NCBI GenBank assembly: GCA_003537755.1
Contig: DPQS01000057.1
Coordinates: 1 to 13,520 of the forward strand
DNA from: Clostridiales bacterium
GTDB taxonomy: Bacteria > Bacillota > Clostridia > Christensenellales > CAG-314
Direction: 5' to 3'
Length of the DNA stretch: 13,520 nucleotides
Of the stretch, positions 6,571 to 13,432 are shown in pieces. The position numbers and the translations under genes are program-made. Below the pieces are notes generated by a model that was not told the DNA's origin, did no database searches, and worked only from the letters and a program-made list of their open reading frames with translations. Numbering within the stretch: the first letter of the stretch is position 1; the number at the start of each line of letters is the position of its first letter.

Positions 6571-8895
6571 GTTATTTTTGTTTTTAATCTTTTTTTTGAG
6601 ACGAGCAAAACTTATTTTTTGTTTCAGCGTTGGCTTGCAATTAAGCATTTCAATGTAGGCATCCACAAGCGTCCATGGCAAATTGTTTCCGACAAAATTT
6701 CTTACGGGCGAACTTTCGACCCATCTGACATGACTTGCACTGTCCGTCGGCTTGACGATTTCGTCATACAGCATTTTGCCGTAGCCTTTCACGGGCAGAT
6801 CGCCAACGGCAGTACTTGGCGTAATTGCCGTATCGTACACAGGCAAATCTCTGCCGTACAGCGTGGCAAATTGCTCGTCCGTGGGGTTGAAGTTTTCGTC
6901 CACGTCGTAGTAGCAGGCAAGTTGCTCATAGCGATCCGCCGTGTCGTTTGCGCCGCCTACTACAAGCGTAAGTTTGTTTACGTCATCGTTTGCGTGACGC
7001 CCGACCGTAAGTACGTATTTGCCGCCGTTTGTAACAAATTTATTCTGTGCCACGTCAAAGTGCGCAAGGTCGTCGATGTTGACGTCGATTTTAACTTCCT
7101 TACTTTGTTGCGGTTTAAGCGTAACTTTTTTGAACGCAACAAGGCTCTTTTTCGGGTAAAAATCTTTGCCGTCAAGGTTGGTTGCGTACACCTGCACGAC
7201 TTCGCTGTCTTTCACATCGCCGTTGTTGGTAACTGTAAGACAAACCTTTACTTTGCCTTTGTTTAACACGTCCTGAGAAAGATACGGCTTGCCCCACGCC
7301 ATGTCACCGTAACCCATGCCGAAGCCGAACGGGAAAGCGACAGGCTTGTTTGCCGACGTCGTGTAACGGTAACCCACATACACGCTTTCGCGGTAATACG
7401 CCTTGTGGTAGTCCTTGGCGAAGTCGCTGTCAAACAGCGGCAACGAAGCGTGCCATGTTTCGGCAAGACGCCCTTGCGGGGACACTGTTCCCGTCAAAAC
7501 GTCGCACAAAGCACTGCCTTCGGCTTCACCCGCGTAGTAGTCAATCAGAAGCGTTTTTACGCCGGCTGCCCAACTTACGTCTACGGGTGCGCCGCATTGA
7601 AGCACTACAATTACGTTGGCGTTGACCGACGTAATCTGCTCAAGCAGTTGCAGTTGTTCCTCGGGCAAGACGCCCTTGCGGTCGCTGGCTTCCGTGTCGT
7701 GCGTATCGCCTATGACAAGCACTACTTTGTCACAATTTTTTGCATACGTACACGCTTTTTCCGTCATTTCGGCGGTTGTTTCGCCGTCCGTAGAGTACCC
7801 TTCGGCGTAGTGGAAATTGACCTTTGCTTTGGCAAGTGCGTCAACAAGATTGTCCACGCAAACGCTGTTTACGCAGGCACTGCCGCCGCCCTGACAGGCA
7901 GGTTTTTCGGCAAGAGCACCGATGAGGGCAATCTTGTCGTCCTTTTTGAGGGGTAGCAGCTTGCAACTGTTTTTGACAAGTACAGCCGTTTCGGCAGCCA
8001 CTTTGCGGCACAGTTTGTGTTGCTTCAGATTGTCCACGGTCGCGCCGTCCTTGTTCGGGCGAGATTTGACCAGTCCGAGCACACGGATCACCGCTTCGTC
8101 CAGTTGCTGCTCGTCAAGCGTTCCGTCGCCTAATGCCTTTTTTACCAAATCCGTGCGGTTTTGCGGCATTTCGAGGTTCAGCCCTGCGGCAATACCTGCC
8201 ACGCGGTCGTCGGTTGCGCCCCAGTCGGAAACGGTAACTCCGTCAAATCCCCACTCTCCGCGCAAAATGTCCGTCAGCAATTTTTTGTTTTGCGATGCGT
8301 ACACGCCGTTTACCTTGTTGTAACTGCACATGACGGCACGCGGCTTGGCTTTTGTTACCACGCGGCGAAAGGCTTCGAGATAAATCTCTCGCAGGGCGCG
8401 TTCGTCAATGACACTGTCACACACCATTCTGCCGTATTCACCGTTGTTTGCGGCGAAGTGCTTTACGCAAGCACCCACGCCAGTACTTTGCACGCCGTTG
8501 ACGTAACCGACGGCAATTTCGCCTGCCACCATCGGATCTTCCGACAGATACTCGAAGTTACGTCCGCATCTCGGGTCGCGCTTGATGTTTACACCGGGCG
8601 CAAGCAGCAAATCCACGCCGTTTGCAAGGCACTGTTTGCCTATTTCCACGCCGACGGCGTACGCCTGATCAGGGTCGAAACCGCACGCGATACGTGCAAG
8701 CGAAGGCATACAAACAGCAGGCAAAGTCTTGCCTTCCAGTTCCTTACGCAAGCCTGCCGGTCCGTCAGACATGGTCACCTGTGGTATGTCAAGACGAGGC
8801 ACCGCGGCTGTATGCCACGCACCGTCACCCGTTGTAAGCGAAATTTTTTCTTCGACGGTAAGCAAAGAAACGAGCTGCCGCAAGTCGTCTGTCAT
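6562..8895 (-). CDS. Glycoside hydrolase family 3, beta-glucosidase-like
   Basis: A retaining exo-acting glycosidase that removes terminal beta-linked sugars, most often glucose, from oligosaccharides or glycosides. The 777-residue product has the GH3 TIM barrel (about 1-280): SDGPAGLR (43-50), RNFEYLSEDP (112-121), KHFAANNGE (145-153), and GVTVSDWGA (219-227) with the nucleophile Asp224. The alpha/beta sandwich (about 295-530) holds GDTHDTEASDR (396-406), whose Glu402 is the likely acid/base. A fibronectin-III-like domain follows (about 545-650), then a roughly 125-residue helical C-terminal extension with a lysine- and asparagine-rich end. There is no signal peptide, so it works on imported sugars. 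The ATG at 8893-8895 has AAGGAG upstream. It has a strong promoter and possible operator. The exact sugar cannot be told. The stop codon lies inside a repeat copy, so the tail may have been altered by insertion. Confidence 0.93.
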   Translation of the reverse strand: MTDDLRQLVSLLTVEEKISLTTGDGAWHTAAVPRLDIPQVTMSDGPAGLRKELEGKTLPAVCMPSLARIACGFDPDQAYAVGVEIGKQCLANGVDLLLAPGVNIKRDPRCGRNFEYLSEDPMVAGEIAVGYVNGVQSTGVGACVKHFAANNGEYGRMVCDSVIDERALREIYLEAFRRVVTKAKPRAVMCSYNKVNGVYASQNKKLLTDILRGEWGFDGVTVSDWGATDDRVAGIAAGLNLEMPQNRTDLVKKALGDGTLDEQQLDEAVIRVLGLVKSRPNKDGATVDNLKQHKLCRKVAAETAVLVKNSCKLLPLKKDDKIALIGALAEKPACQGGGSACVNSVCVDNLVDALAKAKVNFHYAEGYSTDGETTAEMTEKACTYAKNCDKVVLVIGDTHDTEASDRKGVLPEEQLQLLEQITSVNANVIVVLQCGAPVDVSWAAGVKTLLIDYYAGEAEGSALCDVLTGTVSPQGRLAETWHASLPLFDSDFAKDYHKAYYRESVYVGYRYTTSANKPVAFPFGFGMGYGDMAWGKPYLSQDVLNKGKVKVCLTVTNNGDVKDSEVVQVYATNLDGKDFYPKKSLVAFKKVTLKPQQSKEVKIDVNIDDLAHFDVAQNKFVTNGGKYVLTVGRHANDDVNKLTLVVGGANDTADRYEQLACYYDVDENFNPTDEQFATLYGRDLPVYDTAITPSTAVGDLPVKGYGKMLYDEIVKPTDSASHVRWVESSPVRNFVGNNLPWTLVDAYIEMLNCKPTLKQKISFARLKKKIKNKNNNT

Positions 8896-8951
8896 CCTTA
8901 CTCCTTTTACCCGACGGCGAAACCTGCGCATGGCAAATATACGCCACTATC

Positions 8952-8971
8952 AAGTAATGAAATCGTTACTT
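8952..8971. promoter_or_regulatory. Possible operator of the GH3 gene: AAGTAA-N8-TTACTT
   Basis: A perfect 6-bp inverted repeat (8952-8957 and 8966-8971) begins one base past the -10 box of the GH3 promoter and covers the expected transcription start. This position suits a repressor of a sugar-use gene (LacI or GntR type are common for such genes). No regulator gene is adjacent and the family cannot be assigned from the site. Confidence 0.45.
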
Positions 8972-8972
8972 A

Positions 8973-9001
8973 ATTATACAAGATAATAAACTATTTGTCC
9001 A
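8973..9001 (-). promoter_or_regulatory. Sigma-A promoter of the GH3 gene
   Basis: On the minus strand, -35 TGGACA (9001-8996), a 17-bp spacer and a perfect -10 TATAAT (8978-8973). The leader to the ATG at 8895 would be about 70 nt, with AAGGAG near its end. Confidence 0.85.
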
Positions 9002-9066
9002 CGTTTTTTATTCGATGAGCGCAGTCGAAAATACTTTTGTCTGTTTTCGTCAAACAAAATTCCGTA

Positions 9067-9310
9067 GGGTTAATTTAGTCATCACTAATAATTTTTGCGA
9101 GTGTGTCGGCGGCTAATTATGCGTTAAACGACACTCACTGTACGTCCGGTACAGTTTCGGTCGTTTGCCTGTAATTATCTCGCTGTCACAAGCCGAGGCT
9201 TGCGACGACGTGATTAAATGCAAACGACCGCGTAACGAGCATACAGTCAACGTCGTTTTAGCGTTTCGACGTCCTCCACGTCGAAAAAAATAGTGATGAC
9301 AAAAGAACCC
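9067..9310. repeat. 244-bp nested palindromic element with terminal inverted repeats
   Basis: The segment folds back on itself through concentric pairings: GGGTT/AACCC (9067-9071, 9306-9310); GTCATCACTA/TAGTGATGAC (9078-9087, 9291-9300); TAAACGAC with GTCGTTTTA, one bulge (9125-9132, 9252-9260); ACTGTA/TACAGT (9137-9142, 9242-9247); CGGTCGTTTGC/GCAAACGACCG, 11 bp (9158-9168, 9220-9230); and CAAGCC/GGCTTG at the tip (9189-9202). Each arm also has a local hairpin: ACTGTAC/GTACAGT (9137-9155) and TTTCGACGT/ACGTCGAAA (9264-9286). There is no open frame of note inside. The plan suits a MITE-like non-autonomous element or a structured intergenic repeat. It sits between the divergent GH3 and tldD promoters. 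No clear target-site duplication is visible. Confidence 0.8.
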
Positions 9311-9311
9311 C

Positions 9312-9340
9312 TGGACAAAAATGCAATCGTAATGTATAAT
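9312..9340 (+). promoter_or_regulatory. Sigma-A promoter of the tldD-tldE operon
   Basis: -35 TGGACA (9312-9317), a 17-bp spacer and a perfect -10 TATAAT (9335-9340). The -35 box begins two bases after the palindromic element ends. Transcription would start near 9347, leaving a leader of about 18 nt that is mostly the AGGGAGG ribosome binding site. Confidence 0.88.
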
Positions 9341-9364
9341 CTTTGACAACAGGGAGGAAACGCC

Positions 9365-10699
9365 ATGTACAAATTCAAGAAAGGTTTCTACTCCGACATC
9401 AGGATAGAGGACCGCTTCACCACCAACATACTTATACGCAACGACCAACTTGCCGAAGCCAAGGAAACGACGGAAGTCAAGGCATTTATTCGCGTGTTTG
9501 ACGGTAAAATGTGGTACTACACCAGCACCGTTGACATCGACAACCTGCAAAATGCCCTCGACCAGTTGTACGAATACGCCACGCCCAACGCCGACATCGA
9601 CAGCAACCCCATTGTCGCGCGTTACCAGGTAAATAAGGACGTAAAATTGCACTTTACTGCAAACAGCGTGCGTAACGTACCCTTTGCCGACAAACTGAAA
9701 CTTGTCACCGAAACGTCGGCAAAACTCAAATCCGACCTGTCCGGGCTTAAAAACGCGCGTTACATCGACCGCAATTCTTTGTACAAATTCTACTCCAGCA
9801 AGGGCGCGGACATCACATACGACTTCCAGACCACGGGCGAAGCGTACAGCATGGCTTTTACTCACAACAACGAAACCTTGCAGGAACAACTTAGCCACGC
9901 AAAGACCGACTTTGCCGAACTCGGCTACACAGACAAGCAACTTGCCGACTTCGTTGCCGAGTGCGAAAACTACATCAAAAACGCAAAAGCAATTGTGCCG
10001 GGCAGTTACCCGGTTGTATTTGCACCGCAGGTAACGGGCGTGTTTGCGCACGAAAGTTTCGGACACAAGTCGGAAAGCGACTTTATGCTGGGCGACGAAA
10101 CCATGGCAAAGGAATGGCAAATCGGCAAGCGCGTGGCAAGTCCGTTGCTTACCATACGCGAAAGCGGCGTTCACCCCGGAAGCGGCTATGTGCCCTACGA
10201 CGACGAAGGCACAGCCGCGACGGATACATATCTAATAAACAAGGGCGTACTGTCGGGTAGACTGCACAGCGCAACTACGGCGGCGGCACTCGACGAACAA
10301 CTGACCGGCAACGCGCGCGCAATCAACTGCGACTACGAACCCATCGTCCGCATGACCACCACTTACGTGGACAACGGCGATTCGACGCCCGAACAGCTAA
10401 TTGCCGATGTCGGACACGGCTACTACATCAAAAGTTACAAACACGGCAGCGGCATGAGCACCTTTACCATTGCCCCGAGCATTGCCTACGAAATTGTCGA
10501 CGGCAAAATAGGCAATCCGGTAAAAATCGCGGTACTGACGGGCAACGTATTTGAAACGCTGGGACTTATCGACGGCGTGGCAAACGACCTGACGTTGCTT
10601 AGTTTTGTTACCGGCGGATGCGGCAAATTGGAACAATTTCCGCTTAACGTCGGTCTTGGCGGTCCGCACATCCGTATAAGCAAAATGAACGTACAGTAA
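9365..10699 (+). CDS. tldD: TldD family zinc metalloprotease subunit
   Basis: Catalytic subunit of the TldD/TldE heterodimer, a cytoplasmic protease that threads unfolded peptides into a closed chamber. In other bacteria it matures microcin B17-like peptides and degrades CcdA antitoxin. The 444-residue protein carries the zinc motif HESFGH (His229, Glu230, His234) and the C-terminal Cys419 in GGCGKLEQFPLNVGLGGPHIRI (417-438), the third ligand of the family. PYDDEGTAATDTYLINKG (277-294) and GNVFETLGLIDGV (393-405) are also family-typical. It is somewhat shorter than the E. coli protein (about 480). The ATG at 9365 follows AGGGAGG by 7 bases. It is 17 bp upstream of tldE, which encodes the partner. 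No peptide precursor gene is visible beside it. Confidence 0.95.
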   Translation: MYKFKKGFYSDIRIEDRFTTNILIRNDQLAEAKETTEVKAFIRVFDGKMWYYTSTVDIDNLQNALDQLYEYATPNADIDSNPIVARYQVNKDVKLHFTANSVRNVPFADKLKLVTETSAKLKSDLSGLKNARYIDRNSLYKFYSSKGADITYDFQTTGEAYSMAFTHNNETLQEQLSHAKTDFAELGYTDKQLADFVAECENYIKNAKAIVPGSYPVVFAPQVTGVFAHESFGHKSESDFMLGDETMAKEWQIGKRVASPLLTIRESGVHPGSGYVPYDDEGTAATDTYLINKGVLSGRLHSATTAAALDEQLTGNARAINCDYEPIVRMTTTYVDNGDSTPEQLIADVGHGYYIKSYKHGSGMSTFTIAPSIAYEIVDGKIGNPVKIAVLTGNVFETLGLIDGVANDLTLLSFVTGGCGKLEQFPLNVGLGGPHIRISKMNVQ

Positions 10700-10716
10700 A
10701 AAGGGAGGGAAACAAG

Positions 10717-11943
10717 ATGAAAATAGAAAAACTCACCTACTCTTCGTCTGACAGATGTATCAACATCGCCGCAGGACAGGTGGAATCCCTGCGCATAAAC
10801 AATGACCTTGAAAATACCGTGCGCGTGTACGACGGCGGCAACATCGGCGTGGAAGGCAAACTGGGCAACGCCGACTTCGACAAAATGACCGAAGAAGCAA
10901 AAGCTAAACTTGCGCAAGGCATTGCCTACCCCGAAACCCATGACGAGCCACTTGTAATGCATGTAGATACCACCGCCGACATCATGAGCACGCACGACTT
11001 TGTGCCATACACGCAAAAGTTGCTTGCACGTCTCGGCGCGGAAAATCAGCAATTCTTGTTCAGCAACAAGATACAACTTAACAGCAGCGAAGCCACCTTC
11101 AGCGACAGCGACGGAAGAGACTTGTCCTACAAGGGCAATCAGTACGTCATTGCGCTTGCCATCAAGTACAAAGGCTCGGCGAACATCATGGACGAGTTTT
11201 ACAGTGCGGAATCGGACTACTACAACGAGGACGAAATCTGCGACGACGTCAGGAAGAAATGCGACGCCTTTCTGAAAGAATTGCCGCAACTGACGGAAGA
11301 GGAAGTAACGGTGATAGGCGAACTGGAACCGCTTCAATACGCGCTTAGCGGACTTATCGCCGAAGTATATTTTTCGGGTTCGTCGCTTTTCAGCGGAAAA
11401 CTGGGACAGAAACTGTTTAACGACAACTTCAGTCTGCGCGTAGATCGTGACCCGAGCAAGCAGATAAATCTGAAATTTTTCGATGCGGAAGGCGTGGTAA
11501 ACAAGGATTACGTCAATTACATCGTAAAGGACGGCGTACTGACAAGGCTGCTTACATGCAAAAAGTCAGCGGCTGAGTTCGGTACGGAAAACCTTGGCGG
11601 CGCGGCTGCTTCTTACGACGGCGTACCGACATTCGGTGCAGTAGGTCTGGACGTGGAAAAATGCGACAAGACAGCCGGCGAGCTTGCAGGCAAAAAGGCA
11701 ATTTACCTGTCCGTAACGGGCGGTGGCGACATGACCCCGTCGGGCGACATCAGCATGCCGTCCATTGTTTCCTACCTTGTAGAGGACGGACAAATTGTCG
11801 GCAAATTGCCCGAGTTTACGGTGTGCGGCAATATATTCGACATACTGGGCAAAGACTTCATCGGCGTGACGGACAAAGGCTTTTTCAGTTTCGGCAGACA
11901 AAGTTATTTTGTCTACAAAGCAAAAATTGTCAACAAAAAGTAG
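10717..11943 (+). CDS. tldE: TldE/PmbA family protein, partner of TldD
   Basis: Non-catalytic partner of TldD; it shares the fold but lacks the HExxxH zinc motif, as in known TldE (PmbA) proteins. The 408-residue product has the family's N-terminal region with GQVESLRINND (19-29), where short beta strands act in substrate capture, and the C-terminal signature GGGDMTPSGDISMPSIVSYLVEDGQIVGKLPEFTVCGNIFDILGK. TldE proteins are usually near 440-450 residues, so this is a compact version. AGGGAGG precedes the ATG at 10717 by about 8 bases, and only 17 bp separate it from tldD, so the two are surely co-transcribed and made in matched amounts. Transcription ends at the hairpin at 12022-12058. Confidence 0.93.
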   Translation: MKIEKLTYSSSDRCINIAAGQVESLRINNDLENTVRVYDGGNIGVEGKLGNADFDKMTEEAKAKLAQGIAYPETHDEPLVMHVDTTADIMSTHDFVPYTQKLLARLGAENQQFLFSNKIQLNSSEATFSDSDGRDLSYKGNQYVIALAIKYKGSANIMDEFYSAESDYYNEDEICDDVRKKCDAFLKELPQLTEEEVTVIGELEPLQYALSGLIAEVYFSGSSLFSGKLGQKLFNDNFSLRVDRDPSKQINLKFFDAEGVVNKDYVNYIVKDGVLTRLLTCKKSAAEFGTENLGGAAASYDGVPTFGAVGLDVEKCDKTAGELAGKKAIYLSVTGGGDMTPSGDISMPSIVSYLVEDGQIVGKLPEFTVCGNIFDILGKDFIGVTDKGFFSFGRQSYFVYKAKIVNKK

Positions 11944-12021
11944 ATACGTATTCATTTTTTGCTTACATTACACTACTTTTTGTCGCTGTATGAAAAGCCT
12001 CCGACTAAAGTGCAAAACGGC

Positions 12022-12058
12022 AAAAAAGAGATTGACAGCAATTTGTCAATCTCTTTTT
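12022..12058. terminator. Bidirectional intrinsic terminator
   Basis: AAAAAGAGATTGACA (12023-12037) pairs perfectly with TGTCAATCTCTTTTT (12044-12058) around the loop GCAATT: a 15-bp stem with a T run on the plus strand and an A run giving Us on the minus strand. It lies between the convergent tldE and zinc-ribbon genes and can end both transcripts. Confidence 0.95.
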
Positions 12059-12076
12059 CAATGCAATTCTACTTGA

Positions 12077-12781
12077 TTACGCCTTGTAAATTATGCGGCC
12101 GCAATGCTCGCAAACCATGTAATCCTTTTCGCGAAGTTGCGCTTCCACCTGCGAACGCGGCATTTCCATCTGGCAACCGCCGCAACGACATTCGTCCCTC
12201 AGCGGCACAAACACCGGGTGAATCTGTCCGTCGGAAATGCGCTTGTACACGGCAAACAAATCGGGGTCGATTGCCTTTTTCAGTTCGGCTTGCTTTGTTT
12301 TAAGTTCCGTAACCTTGGGCTTGACCTCTTCCGTGGCCTTAGCAAATTCCGTGTTGAATTTGTTGTAGCCTGCCACGATTTTCGGCAATTTTGCGTTGAT
12401 ATCTTCAAACATTCTGGCAAGTTCTTCGCCGTCGTGCAAAATACGTTTGATGTCCTTTTCCACCTGCGAAAGTTGGTCCAGCTGTTCGGAAAGTTTGCGG
12501 TTCATGTAGTTGAGTTCGTCACCGTCCGCTATGTCGGCAATCTCGCGCGAATGTTCTTCGATTACTTCCGAAATTTCCGCAAGGCTTTGTTTTGCAACTG
12601 CCAGTTGACTGCGAAGTTCCGCCGCCTTGGCGTCCAGTTTGGTAAGGTTGTCCTCACACTCCTGTCTTAGTGCCTTGTACTGACGGCGTTTGATGTAGTT
12701 TTCGTTTTTTCTCAGTTCCCTCTCGATACGATTCAGTTCGCCGTCAAGCGACTGATACTGCAACATTTCTTGTTGTATCAT
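12077..12781 (-). CDS. Coiled-coil protein with C-terminal C4 zinc ribbon
   Basis: A 234-residue protein with long heptad-rich helices from about residue 5 to 170 (two coiled-coil arms rich in Glu, Lys and Leu) and a C-terminal zinc ribbon with two CxxC knuckles: Cys200-Cys203 in CRCGGC and Cys224-Cys227 in VCEHCGRIIY. This plan matches the family annotated as C4-type zinc ribbon domain protein (zf-RING_7/CT398-like), widespread and thought to bind nucleic acid or act with secretion or replication factors; its job is not settled. The ATG at 12779-12781 is fixed by GGAGG 7 bases upstream and by the ATGA overlap with the trmK stop, which implies translational coupling. It ends the rpoD-trmK transcript unit. 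Confidence 0.88.
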   Translation of the reverse strand: MIQQEMLQYQSLDGELNRIERELRKNENYIKRRQYKALRQECEDNLTKLDAKAAELRSQLAVAKQSLAEISEVIEEHSREIADIADGDELNYMNRKLSEQLDQLSQVEKDIKRILHDGEELARMFEDINAKLPKIVAGYNKFNTEFAKATEEVKPKVTELKTKQAELKKAIDPDLFAVYKRISDGQIHPVFVPLRDECRCGGCQMEMPRSQVEAQLREKDYMVCEHCGRIIYKA

Positions 12782-13431
12782 GCCATTTCCTCCAATATGT
12801 TTTCGACGGCGGCGCACAGTAAGTCGTAACGTGCTTTTACGCCGCTGTCGTTCGTTTGTTTCATAATTTCTTCAAGCGTTTGTTTCTTTTCTTCCAGATA
12901 TTCGAAAAACGCGCCGCTGTCACCACGCAGATTGCCGATACCGAATTCAAACTGCAAATCGGTAAGTTGCGTTTGCCCTTTGCCCAGTTCCGCCACAATA
13001 AGGTCGTAGTACTTGTCGGCAAAAAGTGCCATTTCGTCGCTTACAATGCCGTAGCCGCTGTTTACAAGCCAACGCCTGACGTCGGGTTGGTTGCGCATAG
13101 GCTGAAGCACCAGTTTTTGCGGCAAATGCGCGGCTTTACTCAAAATGGATATCGTTTCCAGTCCGCCCATGCCTGCAATTACGGCACAGTCGCATGTAAA
13201 GTCGCCCAGTCCGTCCTGACAGGTAAAGTCAATGTTGGGGGCAAACGCCTTGGGAATCCATCCCTTGGCTTTGTCCAACGACGGCTGAGAAATGTCGATA
13301 AAGTGCACGTATTTGGCAAGTCCGTACATCAGACATCTGCCGCCGACAATCCCGTGGTCGCAGCCTACGTCGGCAAGCGTTTTGCAGGGCGGCACATGCC
13401 CGATAATCCAGTCAATTCGTCCGATACTCAT
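12778..13431 (-). CDS. trmK: tRNA (adenine(22)-N1)-methyltransferase
   Basis: Transfers a methyl group from S-adenosylmethionine to N1 of adenine 22 in tRNA. The 217-residue product has a Rossmann methyltransferase domain: LADVGCDHGIVGG (19-31, SAM-binding loop), HFIDIS (43-48) with the acidic residue that holds the ribose, AVIAGMGG (83-90), and the TrmK-typical LQPMRNQPDVRRWL (109-122). The C-terminal part is a helical, charged coiled coil, as in the Bacillus enzyme, which is about 20 residues longer. The ATG at 13431 lies one base after the rpoD stop codon with only a weak GGAATAAG before it, so translation is likely coupled to rpoD. It overlaps the downstream zinc-ribbon gene by 4 bp. The rpoD-trmK order is common in Firmicutes. 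Confidence 0.95.
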   Translation of the reverse strand: MSIGRIDWIIGHVPPCKTLADVGCDHGIVGGRCLMYGLAKYVHFIDISQPSLDKAKGWIPKAFAPNIDFTCQDGLGDFTCDCAVIAGMGGLETISILSKAAHLPQKLVLQPMRNQPDVRRWLVNSGYGIVSDEMALFADKYYDLIVAELGKGQTQLTDLQFEFGIGNLRGDSGAFFEYLEEKKQTLEEIMKQTNDSGVKARYDLLCAAVENILEEMA

Positions 13432-13432
13432 C

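Noticed and set aside
5308..7266. 652-codon open frame on the plus strand
   Set aside because: It runs antisense to galM and GH3, both of which have clear motifs. The translation is low-complexity in Val, Phe, Ala and Arg and fits no family. It has no ribosome binding site; it is a by-product of codon bias on the real strand.
8161..8973. 270-codon open frame on the plus strand
   Set aside because: Antisense to the N-terminal half of GH3 and its promoter; composition is that of a shadow frame.
9264..9286. TTTCGACGT/ACGTCGAAA hairpin as a terminator
   Set aside because: On the plus strand it is followed by As and on the minus strand the U run precedes it, so it cannot work as an intrinsic terminator in either direction. 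It is better seen as part of the palindromic element.
9113..10174. 353-codon open frame on the minus strand
   Set aside because: Antisense to tldD and running into the palindromic element; no ribosome binding site and no recognisable domain.
10486..11337. 283-codon open frame on the minus strand
   Set aside because: Antisense to the tldD/tldE junction; no start signals and no family resemblance.
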